DNA from: Prevotella histicola JCM 15637 = DNF00424
Lineage (GTDB): Bacteria > Bacteroidota > Bacteroidia > Bacteroidales > Bacteroidaceae
Reading direction: 5' to 3'
Assembly (NCBI RefSeq): GCF_000613925.1
Contig: NZ_BAJX01000010.1
Coordinates: 1-64,000 of the forward strand
DNA: 64,000 nt
Below the pieces are notes generated by a model. It saw nothing but the letters and a program-made list of their open reading frames with translations, ran no database searches and was not told where the DNA came from. Shown here in pieces: positions 47,236-56,962 of this stretch. Position 1 is the stretch's first letter. The number at the start of each line of letters is the position of its first letter. The translations under genes and the position numbers were made by a program.

Positions 47236-50200
47236 ATGACATTTACAAATTTCATTAAACGACCGGTATTGTCAACGGTTATATCAATCTTCTTTGTCCT
47301 TTTGGGTATAATAGGATTGATATCACTGCCTATTGAACAGTATCCGGACATTGCACCACCTACGATCTCCATTCAAACCTCCTATCAAGGAGCTGATGCG
47401 CAGACCGTATTGAATTCAGTTATTACACCATTGGAAGAGAGTATCAATGGTGTAGAGAATATGACTTATATTGAGTCGACTGCAACTAACGCTGGTATGG
47501 CGATGCTCACAGTCTACTTTAAGCAAGGTACTGACCCAAACATGGCGGCAGTCAATGTGCAGAACCGCGTGTCACAAGCACAGGCTTTGTTACCTGCTGA
47601 AGTTACCCGTGTGGGTGTGACTGTATCGAAACGTCAGAATTCGACTGTGGTCATGTACTCCTTGACAACAGATGATGGACGATATGATGATGAGTTCTTG
47701 ACGAACTATAACAACATCAATATCGTTCCAATGTTGAAGCGTATTAATGGTGTAGGTGACGTCCATATACCTGGTATGAAGACTTACTCAATGCGTATTT
47801 GGCTCCAGCCAGATAAGATGAAGCAGTATGGTCTTGTTCCTTCTGATATCTCTGGTGCTCTTGCAGAACAGAATATTGAGGCAGCACCAGGTTCCTTTGG
47901 TGAGCAAAGTAAGCTCAAGTTTGAGTACACTATGCGCTATAAGGGACGTTTGAAGACGCCAGAAGAATATGGAAATATCATTATCTCAAGCAATACAAAT
48001 GGGCAGACATTACATTTACGTGATGTTGCAAAGGTGGAATTGGGCGGTTTGCTATATTCTGTTGCTATGCGTAGCAATGGTCAACCAGCTGTATTAGGTA
48101 TGGTTAACCAGGTGGCAGGTTCAAATGCTACACAGATTGCCGATGATGTAAAAGCAGCCTTGGCTGATGCACAGAAACAGATGCCTCCAGGGATGAAAGT
48201 GACGATAGAACAGGATGTAACAGAGTTCCTTTTTGCATCTATAGAGGAAGTTATTCGTACACTGGTTATCACACTTGTGTTGGTATTCTTCGTTGTGTAT
48301 GTCTTCTTGCAAGACTTCCGTTCGACAGTAATTCCTATGATTGCTGTGCCAGTGGCATTGATTGGTACATTCTTCTTCCTATGGGTGTTTGGATTCTCCA
48401 TCAACCTTTTGACCTTGTCAGCATTGTTATTAGCGATTGCCATTGTGGTCGATGATGCCATTGTGGTGGTTGAGGCTGTCCATGCAAAGCTCGACTTAGG
48501 TTATAAGAGCGCGATGACTGCAGCCATTGATGCAATGAATGAGATTTCAGGAGCTATCATCTCTATTACTTTGGTGATGTCAGCAGTGTTCGTTCCTGTA
48601 TCTTTTATCGGAGGAACCTCTGGAACGTTCTATAGAGAGTTTGGTGTAACGATGGCAGTATCCATTGTTATCTCGGCTTTGAATGCCTTGACTCTGTCCC
48701 CAGCCTTATGTGCTATCTTCCTGAAACCGCACAGTAAGGATGAAGAACATAAGAAACTCTCGCCTATTGATCGTTTCCATATGGCATTCAATACCCAGTA
48801 CGACAAGATTAATAATAAATATCAGAAAGTTGTAGAGAAGGTTATTGGCCATCGATTGATAGCTGGTCTTTCTGTTGTTGTTGGTATAGTTGCTCTTGTT
48901 TTGACAATGAGCTTTACCAATACAGGGCTTGTACCTGATGAGGATACAGGAACATTGTTCGCTATGGTCAGTATGCCTCCAGGGACATCACAAGAAGAGA
49001 CTCAGAAAGTGACCGATCAGGTGGATAAGATGTTGGCAAGTAATCCTTACATTGAACGTCGTGAGCAGATAGTTGGTTACAACTTCTTGGCTGGACAGGG
49101 TTCTAACCAGTCAACCTTTATTGTTAAGTTGAAGCCTTTTGCTGAGCGTGAATATGGTATGTTTGATCGTATTAAGTCGGTATTCACGGGTGCTGGTATT
49201 GCTGGATTGTTCATTGACCCAACCTCTTCTAACATGATTTTGGGTATGATTTATAAGCAAACAGCTAGTATTAAGGGCGCACAGATACTTGCCTTTGCAC
49301 CACCAATGATTCCTGGTTATGGTATGTCAAACGGTCTTTCATTCTCTTTACAGGATAAGACTGGTGGTGATTTGAATAAGTTCTTCAAGGTTGCTCAGGA
49401 TTATTTAGCAGCATTGAACAAGCGTCCAGAGTTCAGTCGAGCACTTACAACGTATAATCCTAACTATCCACAGTACATGGTTGATGTGGATGTTGCTAAG
49501 GCAAAGCAGGCAGGAACATCACCGGCAGCTATTCTTTCTGTATTGCAGGGATACTATGGTGGTATGTATGCTTCCAACTTCAATGCATACGGTAAGCTCT
49601 TCCGTGTGATGATACAAGGAACAGCAGAGAGCCGCATGGACGAGTCGAGCATGAATAACATCTATGTTCGAACAGCAGCAGGTATGGCTCCAGTAAGTGA
49701 GTTCTGTACGTTGAAGCGTGTTTATGGACCGTCAAATATCACTCGTTTCAACCTCTTTACCTCTATTGCTGTTAATGCGACACCAGCAAATGGGGTCTCT
49801 TCTGGAGAGGCTATTAAGGCAGCAGAGGAAGTGGCAAAACAAGTGTTACCACAGGGATATGGCTATGAGTTCTCTGGCTTGACACGTTCAGAGCAAGAGT
49901 CTTCTAACTCAACAGCGATGATCTTCGTCCTTTGTATCGTGTTTGTGTACTTGATTCTGAGTGCTCAGTATGAGAGTTACCTCCTTCCTTTGGCTGTAAT
50001 TCTTTCCATTCCGTTTGGTTTGCTGGTGCGTTTATCTTTACAATGATATTCGGTCACAATAATGACATCTATATGCAGATCTCTTTAATCATGTTGATTG
50101 GTCTGTTAGCAAAGAACGCTATTCTTATTGTAGAGTTCGCTCTTGAACGCCGGCGTACGGGTATGGCTATCAAGTATGCTGCCATCTTAGGTGCTGGAGC

Positions 50201-50498
50201 TCGTCTCCGTCCTATCTTGATGACCTCTTTGGCTATGATTGTCGGACTGTTGCCACTGATGTTTGCAAGTGGTGTTGGTCGTAATGGTAACCAAACACTG
50301 GGTGCAGCGGCCGTAGGTGGTATGTTAATCGGTACACTCTGTCAGGTCTTTGTTGTCCCAGCTCTGTTTGCAGGCTTTGAGTATTTACAGGAGCGTATCA
50401 AGCCTCTTGTATTTGAAGATGAGGAGAACAAGGAAGTTTCTAAGGAACTTGCACAATTTGCGAAAGGTTCAGCTACTGATTACATCATAGAAGAGTAG
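47236..50498 (+). CDS. RND efflux pump inner-membrane transporter (frameshifted)
   Basis: Proton-driven hydrophobe/amphiphile exporter (AcrB/MexB type). Twelve helices and two large periplasmic loops; LLAIAIVVDDAIVVVEAV carries the proton-relay Asp pair in helix 4. The frame ends at 50046 after FGLLVRLSLQ, while the last membrane segments (FTMIFGHNNDIYMQISLIMLIGLLAKNAILIVEFA) continue from 50043 in another frame. Restoring one G near 50022 gives about 1087 residues, near the family length. A pump lacking the last helices would not work, so a base-calling slip is likely. Natural substrates may include detergents, bile-like compounds and antibiotics. Confidence 0.93.
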
Positions 50499-50519
50499 GA
50501 TATAAAAGAAAGAAGAACA

Positions 50520-51899
50520 ATGAAGAAAACGAATATAATCATTATAGCTTTTGCAGCCTTGTCACTGACAGGCTGTAAGAGTCTGTATGGTAATTACGAG
50601 CGTCCAGACATTAAAACTTCTGGAATTGTTCGTGATCCAGTTGATGATAAGGCTGCATTAGCAGGCTCCAGTGATTTTGGAAATCTGCCTTGGCGTAGTG
50701 TGTTCACTGATCCTCAGTTACAAACTCTTATAGAAAAGGCACTGGAAAATAACCCCGATTTGCTTAATGCTGCATTGAATATTGATATTGCCGAACAGCA
50801 ATTACGTGCGTCAAAGCTGGCTTTCCTGCCGTCTGTAGTGTTTGCTCCGAATGGCAGTATATCTCATTTTGGTACGCATACCTCCTCAACTCAGGCTTAC
50901 ACTCTACCTATTACTGCAAGCTGGGATGTTGATTTGTTTGGTAAACTGCGCTCACAAAAGAAGGCAGCACAGATGGCTTTGATTCAGTCACGCGACTATA
51001 AGGTGGCTGTACAGACTAATCTTATATGTAATGTAGCCAATCTTTACTATACGCTCTTGATGCTTGATCGTCAAAAACAAATAGTGGATGACATGTCTGG
51101 ATTGACCAAAAACACTTGGGATATGATGAAGCTGCAGATGGAATTCGGACGTGCTCGTTCAACAAGTGTACAGAGTGCTGAGGCTGCTTATTATAGTGTA
51201 CAGACTCAGGGGGCGGATATTAAACGCCAAATTCGTGAGACTGAAAACACACTTAGCTTACTTCTTGGTGAGCCAGCACAGTCTATTGCACGTGGTTCAC
51301 TTGAAAACCAGAGTCTCCCGGCGAACTTCTCTGGTGGAATTGGTGTTCAATTATTAAGCAATCGTGCAGATGTTCATGCCAATGAGATGGCTTTAGCACA
51401 ATGTTTCTATAATATTCAGGAAGCTCGAAGTCGTTTTTATCCAGCATTAAACATCTCTCCGACAGGTGCATGGACCAATAGCAACGGACTGGTTAATCCA
51501 GGAAAATTGTTGCTTTCAGTGGTGGGAAGCCTCACACAACCCATCTTTATGCGTGGTCAATTGAAAGCTGGTCTGCGTGTAGCAGAGGATAGGTATAAGC
51601 AGGCTTATAACACATGGCAGAATAGTATCCTAAAGGCTGGTGCTGAAGTGAGCAATGCTTTGGTTGCATATAACTCGGCTGATGAGAAGAATAAGCTACA
51701 GCAACAGCAGATAGATGTGCTGAAGCAAAATGTAGACCATACTCAGATGCTTTATGCACAGAGCTCAAGTTCTTACTTAGAGGTTATTACTGCACAGCAA
51801 AGTTTGCTTAATGCCGAGATCTCACAGGTGCAAGAACAGTTTACAAAGCTACAAGCTATTGTGAATTTGTACAATGCTCTTGGTGGAGGTTCTAAGTAA
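50520..51899 (+). CDS. Outer-membrane efflux channel (TolC/OprM, NodT family)
   Basis: Lipid-anchored outer-membrane factor of 459 residues: lipobox SLTGC (Cys19), then two internally similar halves of long helices plus strands (ASWDVDLFGKLRSQKKAAQ; NVDHTQMLYAQSSSSYLEVITAQQSLLNAEISQVQ). It forms the trimeric exit duct for the adaptor and pump encoded just upstream (21-base gap). Together the three make a complete tripartite system. Confidence 0.92.
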   Translation: MKKTNIIIIAFAALSLTGCKSLYGNYERPDIKTSGIVRDPVDDKAALAGSSDFGNLPWRSVFTDPQLQTLIEKALENNPDLLNAALNIDIAEQQLRASKLAFLPSVVFAPNGSISHFGTHTSSTQAYTLPITASWDVDLFGKLRSQKKAAQMALIQSRDYKVAVQTNLICNVANLYYTLLMLDRQKQIVDDMSGLTKNTWDMMKLQMEFGRARSTSVQSAEAAYYSVQTQGADIKRQIRETENTLSLLLGEPAQSIARGSLENQSLPANFSGGIGVQLLSNRADVHANEMALAQCFYNIQEARSRFYPALNISPTGAWTNSNGLVNPGKLLLSVVGSLTQPIFMRGQLKAGLRVAEDRYKQAYNTWQNSILKAGAEVSNALVAYNSADEKNKLQQQQIDVLKQNVDHTQMLYAQSSSSYLEVITAQQSLLNAEISQVQEQFTKLQAIVNLYNALGGGSK

Positions 51900-51933
51900 A
51901 AAACACAAGTATTAATAATCAATATTCAAGATT

Positions 51934-52716
51934 ATGAGTAGTGAAATCAGCCCAAAAGCGGAAGTTTCTCCAAAAGCAAAGATTGGAGATGGATGCAAGA
52001 TATTTCCGTTTGTATATATAGAAGACGATGTTGTCATTGGAGATAATTGTATTATCTTCCCTTTCGTGAGCATCTTGAAGGGTACTCGGATGGGCAATGG
52101 TAATAAGGTTCATCAAGGTTCAGTGCTGGCAGCACTGCCACAGGACTTCAATTTCGTTGGAGAAAAAAGCGAACTTATCATTGGTGATAACAACATTATT
52201 CGTGAGAATGTAGTAGTAAATCGTGCTACACATCGCGGTTGTAAGACTGTTATAGGTTCTAATAACTTCTTTATGGAAGGTGCACACATTAGTCATGACA
52301 CCGTCGTAGGGGATGGTTGCGTCTTCGGTTATGGTGCTAAGATAGCTGGAGATTGTGTGATAGGAAGTGGTGCAATCCTCTCTTCAAACGTAGTAGAGAA
52401 GGCTAATACACGTGTTGGTGAGTATGCTGTGGTACAGGCAGGTACTACATTCTCTAAGGATGTCCCACCTTATATTATCGCAGGTGGTGCTCCTGTTGAA
52501 TATCATGGCGTGAATACATCTGTATGTCGTGCTAAGGGCTTTGATGAAAAGGTCCTGAAGCATATTGCAAATGCTTATCGTTTGCTTTTCCATGGGCAGA
52601 CCTCAGTCTTTGATGCATGTATTCAGATTGATCAGCAGGTACCTGATTCTACAGAAATACGTAATATTGTAAACTTCGTACGTGGTACAGAAGCAGGAAT
52701 CATCAGTAAGTTGTAA
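51934..52716 (+). CDS. lpxA: Acyl-ACP--UDP-N-acetylglucosamine O-acyltransferase (LpxA-like)
   Basis: Left-handed parallel beta-helix enzyme, 260 residues, that starts lipid A synthesis by acylating UDP-GlcNAc. Hexapeptide repeats run from ISPKAEVSPKAKIGDGCKI to TTFSKDVPPYIIAGG; HISHDTVVG holds the catalytic His; the C-terminal helices (NAYRLLFHGQTSVFDA) match LpxA. In Bacteroidetes the main lpxA gene is usually next to lpxD and lpxC-fabZ; here it stands alone 34 bases after the efflux genes, so it may be a paralogue (inference). Confidence 0.85.
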   Translation: MSSEISPKAEVSPKAKIGDGCKIFPFVYIEDDVVIGDNCIIFPFVSILKGTRMGNGNKVHQGSVLAALPQDFNFVGEKSELIIGDNNIIRENVVVNRATHRGCKTVIGSNNFFMEGAHISHDTVVGDGCVFGYGAKIAGDCVIGSGAILSSNVVEKANTRVGEYAVVQAGTTFSKDVPPYIIAGGAPVEYHGVNTSVCRAKGFDEKVLKHIANAYRLLFHGQTSVFDACIQIDQQVPDSTEIRNIVNFVRGTEAGIISKL

Positions 52717-52746
52717 ATTTCATACCTATACATTTCATGATGATTA

Positions 52747-52779
52747 AGAGGGTTAACCGCGAGGTTAGCCCTCTTTTTT
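52747..52779 (+). terminator. Terminator after the lpxA-like gene
   Basis: AGAGGGTTAACC, loop GCGA, GGTTAGCCCTCT, then TTTTT. Confidence 0.85.
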
Positions 52780-52867
52780 ATAATGCCTTCTTTTATGTTT
52801 TTGGGGTAAGGGAGAAGTTGTTTTGTGAACGTAATGCATACGTTTCTGTTCGTCTTGCAAAACTAAG

Positions 52868-53107
52868 AATGTCTTATAATATTACTTCTGGATTTTAATA
52901 GTTGCTCTTTTGTGTTTCAAAAGGGCATCTTTTGCATTGTAAAAGGGCGTCTTTTGACATGTAAAAGGTGCCCTTTTAAGAGGTAAAAGAGCACCTTTTA
53001 GAATACTATTTGTAACTGCTTAGTAATTCGTTAGTTACAGATGGGATAAAATGGGGTTATGTACAGGGACTCAGCTCCTTATAGTTGTTTATTTGTAAAG
53101 ATACTTC
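52868..53107 (-). repeat. Five-core intergenic element, copy G
   Basis: Minus-oriented. Cores at 52897 (degenerate), 52919, 52941, 52963 and 52985; lead-in box TTACAGA at 53035-53041; distal TGTAA at 53094-53098. The trailer box is degenerate (AATGTCT at 52868). It lies between convergent lpxA-like and radical SAM genes. Confidence 0.8.
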
Positions 53108-53139
53108 TTAAGTGCGTTTTATCTGTCTATTATGCTGTT

Positions 53140-53921
53140 TTAGTATGATGCCGTACAAGGAATCCCTAGTGCAATGACTCGATCACGGATCGCATCAAGC
53201 TCCTCATGTGTGGCTTTCTGAAGACTATGGTCAGGTGTATCTCTGTCAATTGTATAAATCATAACCTCTCTCGGTGCTATCTCTTTGACAGCATCAAGCC
53301 ATGGTTTTACAAACTCTTCCCCCGTATTGTCGATATTCGTGCCGTCTTCTGTTTCCCCTTTCATAAACATAGTCTGGATAATTGCTTGTCCGTTAAATGA
53401 CTTTATGTCTGCAATTATTCTGTTAACATCATACGAAGGTTGTGTAGGACGGTCTACCTTATTTATATAATCAGCATTGATAGTGTCAAGTTTCAGAATG
53501 TTGTTGTCTACCTTTGACAGTGCTTCGTGAATCTTTGGACGATGGATGAATGTAGAGTTACTGAGTACAGAAATCTTTGCTTGTGGGCAATATTCATTGC
53601 GAAGTCTGATGGTATCATCTATAACTCCCGCAAAGTCAGGGTGCGATGTAGGCTCTCCGTTACCGGCAAATGTCAATACGTCCGGATGAATATCCTGTGT
53701 CTTCAGTTCCTTTAGCTTTGCTTCTAACGCCTTTGCCACGTGTTCGCGAGTAGGGGGGGTGTCTTTGTCCGATGGTCTTTGTTAAATCCACATTCGCAAT
53801 ATATGCAGTCGAACGTGCAAATCTTCCCATCTGCAGGCATGAGGTTGATGCCGAGTGAAATGCCTAATCGGCGGCTATGGACAGGTCCAAAGATAGGTGA
53901 CGGATAGATAATTGTACTCAT
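53140..53921 (-). CDS. Radical SAM protein (frameshifted in this sequence)
   Basis: Iron-sulfur enzyme of about 260 residues. The N-terminal part shows PSPIFGPVHSRRLGISLGINL and CTFDCIYCECG, the C-x3-C-x2-C cluster motif (CTFDCIYC). The frame is lost at a run of seven Gs (53753-53759, plus strand); adding one base rejoins TREHVAKALEAKLKEL and the rest (VLTFAGNGEPTSHPDF, RVIALGIPCTASY). Family resemblance is to small radical SAM proteins with a GNGEPT SAM-binding motif, substrate unknown. Start 53921 is preferred; 53972 adds an unlikely leader. The G7 tract could be a real slippage site or a base-calling error. Confidence 0.85.
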
Positions 53922-54038
53922 TTGATATCTTTTTTCGTGTATATAGAGGGGTATTGTGCAAAGATAAAACAAATAAACTACAACGTTTCATGCACAATAA
54001 GGAAATGTCTTTGTAAGTCTAAATAATGTATAAATTCC

Positions 54039-54069
54039 TTTGTCATTCTTTTATTTTGCAGTATCTTTG
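54039..54069 (+). promoter_or_regulatory. Promoter of the ftsX operon
   Basis: TTTG (54039-54042), 19 bases, TATCTTTG (54062-54069); the ftsX ATG at 54103 follows 33 bases on, arguing against the earlier Met at 54040. Confidence 0.7.
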
Positions 54070-54102
54070 CATCAATTTCGGTGTATTATATCCTTTTCGG
54101 AA

Positions 54103-54981
54103 ATGGCAAAAAGAAGAAACAAAGCTCGCAGTCATCATAGCTTGCAGGTTGTAACACTATGCATCAGTACAGCTATGGTACTGATATTGATAGGCATGGT
54201 TGTGCTGACTGTTTTTACAAGTCGTAATTTAAGCTCTTATGTGAAGGAGAATCTTACTGTAACAATGATTCTTCAACCAGATATGAGCACAGAAGAGAGT
54301 GCAGCTCTTTGTCAACGCATTCGTTCTTTACATTATATCAGCAGTCTGAATTTCATTAGTAAGGAACAAGCTTTGAAGGAAGGAACGCGTGAACTTGGTG
54401 CTAATCCAGCAGAGTTTGCTGGACAAAACCCTTTTACTGGTGAGATAGAGCTACAGCTAAAGGCCAATTATGCCAACAATGATTCTATTAAAAACATTGA
54501 ACGTGAGCTTAGAACTTATCGTGGAGTGAGCGATATCACTTATCCTCAGAACCTTGTTGAGAGTGTAAACCACACATTGGGCAAGATAAGTCTCGTGTTG
54601 TTGGTAATTGCAATATTGCTGACTATCGTCTCATTCTCGCTGATGAACAATACGATTAGGTTGAGTATCTATGCTCGCCGGTTCTCTATTCACACTATGA
54701 AGCTTGTTGGCGCATCGTGGGGATTTATTCGTGCACCATTCCTTCGGCGTGCTGTTATGGAGGGATTGGTCTCAGCATTACTTGCAATTGCAGCCTTAGG
54801 GGTTGGTTTATGCCTCCTTTATGACTACGAACCAGATATAACAAAGGTTCTTTCGTGGGACGTGTTAGTCATAACCGCTGGCGTTATGCTTGCTTTTGGT
54901 GTACTGATAGCAACGTTCTGCTCATGGTTGTCAGTCAATAAGTTCCTACGAATGAAGGCTGGTGACTTGTATAAGATATAG
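54103..54981 (+). CDS. ftsX: Cell division permease-like protein FtsX
   Basis: Inner-membrane partner of the ATPase FtsE; together they activate peptidoglycan hydrolases at the septum. The 292-residue protein has one N-terminal helix, an extracytoplasmic loop (SSYVKENLTVTMILQPDM through YRGVSDITYPQ) and three C-terminal helices with the FtsX/MacB-type block ISLVLLVIAILLTIVSFSLMNN and VGASWGFIRAPFLRRA. ftsE is not adjacent. It opens a Bacteroidetes operon with DUF3098, uppP, truB, queA and folK. Confidence 0.92.
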   Translation: MAKRRNKARSHHSLQVVTLCISTAMVLILIGMVVLTVFTSRNLSSYVKENLTVTMILQPDMSTEESAALCQRIRSLHYISSLNFISKEQALKEGTRELGANPAEFAGQNPFTGEIELQLKANYANNDSIKNIERELRTYRGVSDITYPQNLVESVNHTLGKISLVLLVIAILLTIVSFSLMNNTIRLSIYARRFSIHTMKLVGASWGFIRAPFLRRAVMEGLVSALLAIAALGVGLCLLYDYEPDITKVLSWDVLVITAGVMLAFGVLIATFCSWLSVNKFLRMKAGDLYKI

Positions 54982-55109
54982 CGAAAAGTAAAAAGGTAAA
55001 AGAGTAAAAGGGAAAGAAGTAAGTTGATATCATAAGGAAAGACGCTTTTGTCTTTACTCCCTATCACTTCTGTTTAGGCCCTTTCACTCCTTATAACTCC
55101 TCAAAAAAT

Positions 55110-55352
55110 ATGGACAAAAGAAACTTAGCTTTTGGGAAAACCAACTTTATTATGTTGGCAGTAGGTATTGCCATTGTTGTTATTGGGTTTATCTTGATGA
55201 GTGGAAGTGGTTCTACTGAGACGATGTTTGACCCAGGTATCTTCAGCGCACGCCGTATAAAGGTGGCTCCTGTTGTGACCTTCATCGGGTTTATCTCAAT
55301 CATTGGTGCTATTATTTATAGACCAAAAGAAGCAAAAGACACGGAGGAATAA
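55110..55352 (+). CDS. DUF3098 family small membrane protein
   Basis: 80 residues with two hydrophobic helices (about 10-30 and 48-68): AFGKTNFIMLAVGIAIVVIGFILMSG and PVVTFIGFISIIGAIIYRP. The pattern and the place between ftsX and uppP fit DUF3098, a Bacteroidetes family of unknown role. Its stop overlaps the uppP start (TAATG), so the two are translationally coupled. Confidence 0.85.
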   Translation: MDKRNLAFGKTNFIMLAVGIAIVVIGFILMSGSGSTETMFDPGIFSARRIKVAPVVTFIGFISIIGAIIYRPKEAKDTEE

Positions 55353-56212
55353 TGACACTTTTACAAACTATCATTATCTCAATTGTGGAGGGACTTACGG
55401 AGTTCCTCCCTGTTTCGTCTACAGGACACATGATTATCACGCAGAACCTTCTGGGTGTTCCGCAGGGTGATGAGTTCGTGCATGCGTTCACATTCATTAT
55501 CCAGTTTGGTGCAATTTTGTCTGTAGTATGCTTGTATTGGAAGCGTTTCTTTCATATAGACCGTTCTCCTGTACCTGCTGATTGTAAATCTTCTTTCCTC
55601 AGAATGATTCATCCCATCAGGTTCTATTGGCTGCTCTTTGTTGGTGTACTGCCAGCTGTTGTTGTTGGAATGGCAGCAAAGAAGAGTGGATTGCTGGACT
55701 GGTTGCTTGATTCTGTATGGGTTGTTGCGATCATGCTTGTCGTAGGTGGTGTGTTCATGTTGTTCTGTGATAAGATCTTTAATAAAGGTATTGAAGAGAA
55801 CTTGGTGAATGAGAAGCGTGCATTCAATATTGGTTTATTCCAATGCCTGTCAGTAATCCCTGGTACAAGTCGTTCTATGGCAACTATAGTTGGTGGTATG
55901 GCGAATGGTTTGACACGTAAGCGTGCTGCTGAATTCTCCTTCTTTTTAGCTGTACCAACAATGGCAGGAGCTACATTGTTGGACCTACATGATTTGTTAG
56001 AGGCAGATAGTTCATGGGCAACAGCTCATAATCTGACAATGCTTCTCATTGGCTGTGTCGTATCATTTGTCGTTGCTTTGTTTGCAATGAAGTGGTTTGT
56101 AAGCTTCTTAACCAAGTATGGTTTTAAAGCTTTCGGATGGTATCGTATCATTGTTGGCGCCATTATTCTTGTGATGTTGCTCTCTGGTATGTCATTGAAT
56201 ATGGTAGACTAA
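55352..56212 (+). CDS. uppP: Undecaprenyl-diphosphatase
   Basis: Recycles the lipid carrier of peptidoglycan and O-antigen synthesis; also gives bacitracin resistance. The 286-residue membrane protein has EGLTEFLPVSSTGHMI (about 10-25, the catalytic Glu and Ser/Thr) and SVIPGTSRSMATIVGGMANG (about 168-188, with the catalytic Arg), hallmarks of the BacA/UppP family. It overlaps DUF3098 by one base. Cotranscription with ftsX fits division and wall synthesis. Confidence 0.95.
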   Translation: MTLLQTIIISIVEGLTEFLPVSSTGHMIITQNLLGVPQGDEFVHAFTFIIQFGAILSVVCLYWKRFFHIDRSPVPADCKSSFLRMIHPIRFYWLLFVGVLPAVVVGMAAKKSGLLDWLLDSVWVVAIMLVVGGVFMLFCDKIFNKGIEENLVNEKRAFNIGLFQCLSVIPGTSRSMATIVGGMANGLTRKRAAEFSFFLAVPTMAGATLLDLHDLLEADSSWATAHNLTMLLIGCVVSFVVALFAMKWFVSFLTKYGFKAFGWYRIIVGAIILVMLLSGMSLNMVD

Positions 56213-56240
56213 TCTTTAATCTCTTAGTATCATAATTCGA

Positions 56241-56939
56241 ATGAACTTCAAAGAAGGAGTAATTATTCCGATAGATAAACCTTATGGCATTACCAGTTTC
56301 AAGGCATTGGCACATGTACGTTACCTTTGTACACAGGCTAATGACGGGAAAGTGAAGATAGGTCATGCAGGAACATTAGATCCTTTAGCCACAGGAGTAC
56401 TTATCCTAGCCACTGGAAAGATGACGAAACAGATAGAGACTCTACAGGCGCATACAAAGGAATATGTTGCAACTTTACAGCTTGGGGCAACAACACCAAG
56501 CTATGATATGGAACATGAGGTGAACGAAACTTTCCCTACGGGACATATAACAAGAGCACTGATAGATGCTACACTGCCACAATTTGTTGGAGACATCGAG
56601 CAGATTCCACCAACTTATAGCGCTGTAAAGGTAGATGGAAAACGTGCTTTCGACTATCGGCGTAGTGGAAAAGATGTTACGTTAAAGCCAAAGAATATTC
56701 GTATTGATGAGATAGAAGTGCTAGACTTTGATATAGATAAAATGCAATTATCTATTCGAGTAGTATGTGGCAAAGGAACATATATACGTGCATTGGCACG
56801 TGATTTCGGGCGTGCAATAAACAGTGGGGCTTACTTAACGGCCTTGCGACGGACGCGTGTTGGTGATGTTAAGGTTGAGAACTGTGTTGATTATGACCAG
56901 TTTGACACATGGCTTCAGCAGCAAACAATAGAAAAATAA
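56241..56939 (+). CDS. truB: tRNA pseudouridine(55) synthase
   Basis: Makes pseudouridine 55 in the T-loop of tRNAs. The 232-residue protein has GHAGTLDPLATGVLILA with the catalytic Asp47, plus YVATLQLG, PPTYSAVKVDGKRAF and GKGTYIRALARDFG. It is shorter than E. coli TruB (314) because it lacks the C-terminal PUA domain, as is common in Bacteroidetes. 28 bases after uppP and 23 bases before queA. Confidence 0.95.
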   Translation: MNFKEGVIIPIDKPYGITSFKALAHVRYLCTQANDGKVKIGHAGTLDPLATGVLILATGKMTKQIETLQAHTKEYVATLQLGATTPSYDMEHEVNETFPTGHITRALIDATLPQFVGDIEQIPPTYSAVKVDGKRAFDYRRSGKDVTLKPKNIRIDEIEVLDFDIDKMQLSIRVVCGKGTYIRALARDFGRAINSGAYLTALRRTRVGDVKVENCVDYDQFDTWLQQQTIEK

Positions 56940-56962
56940 CAAAAACTCCCCAATATATAAAT

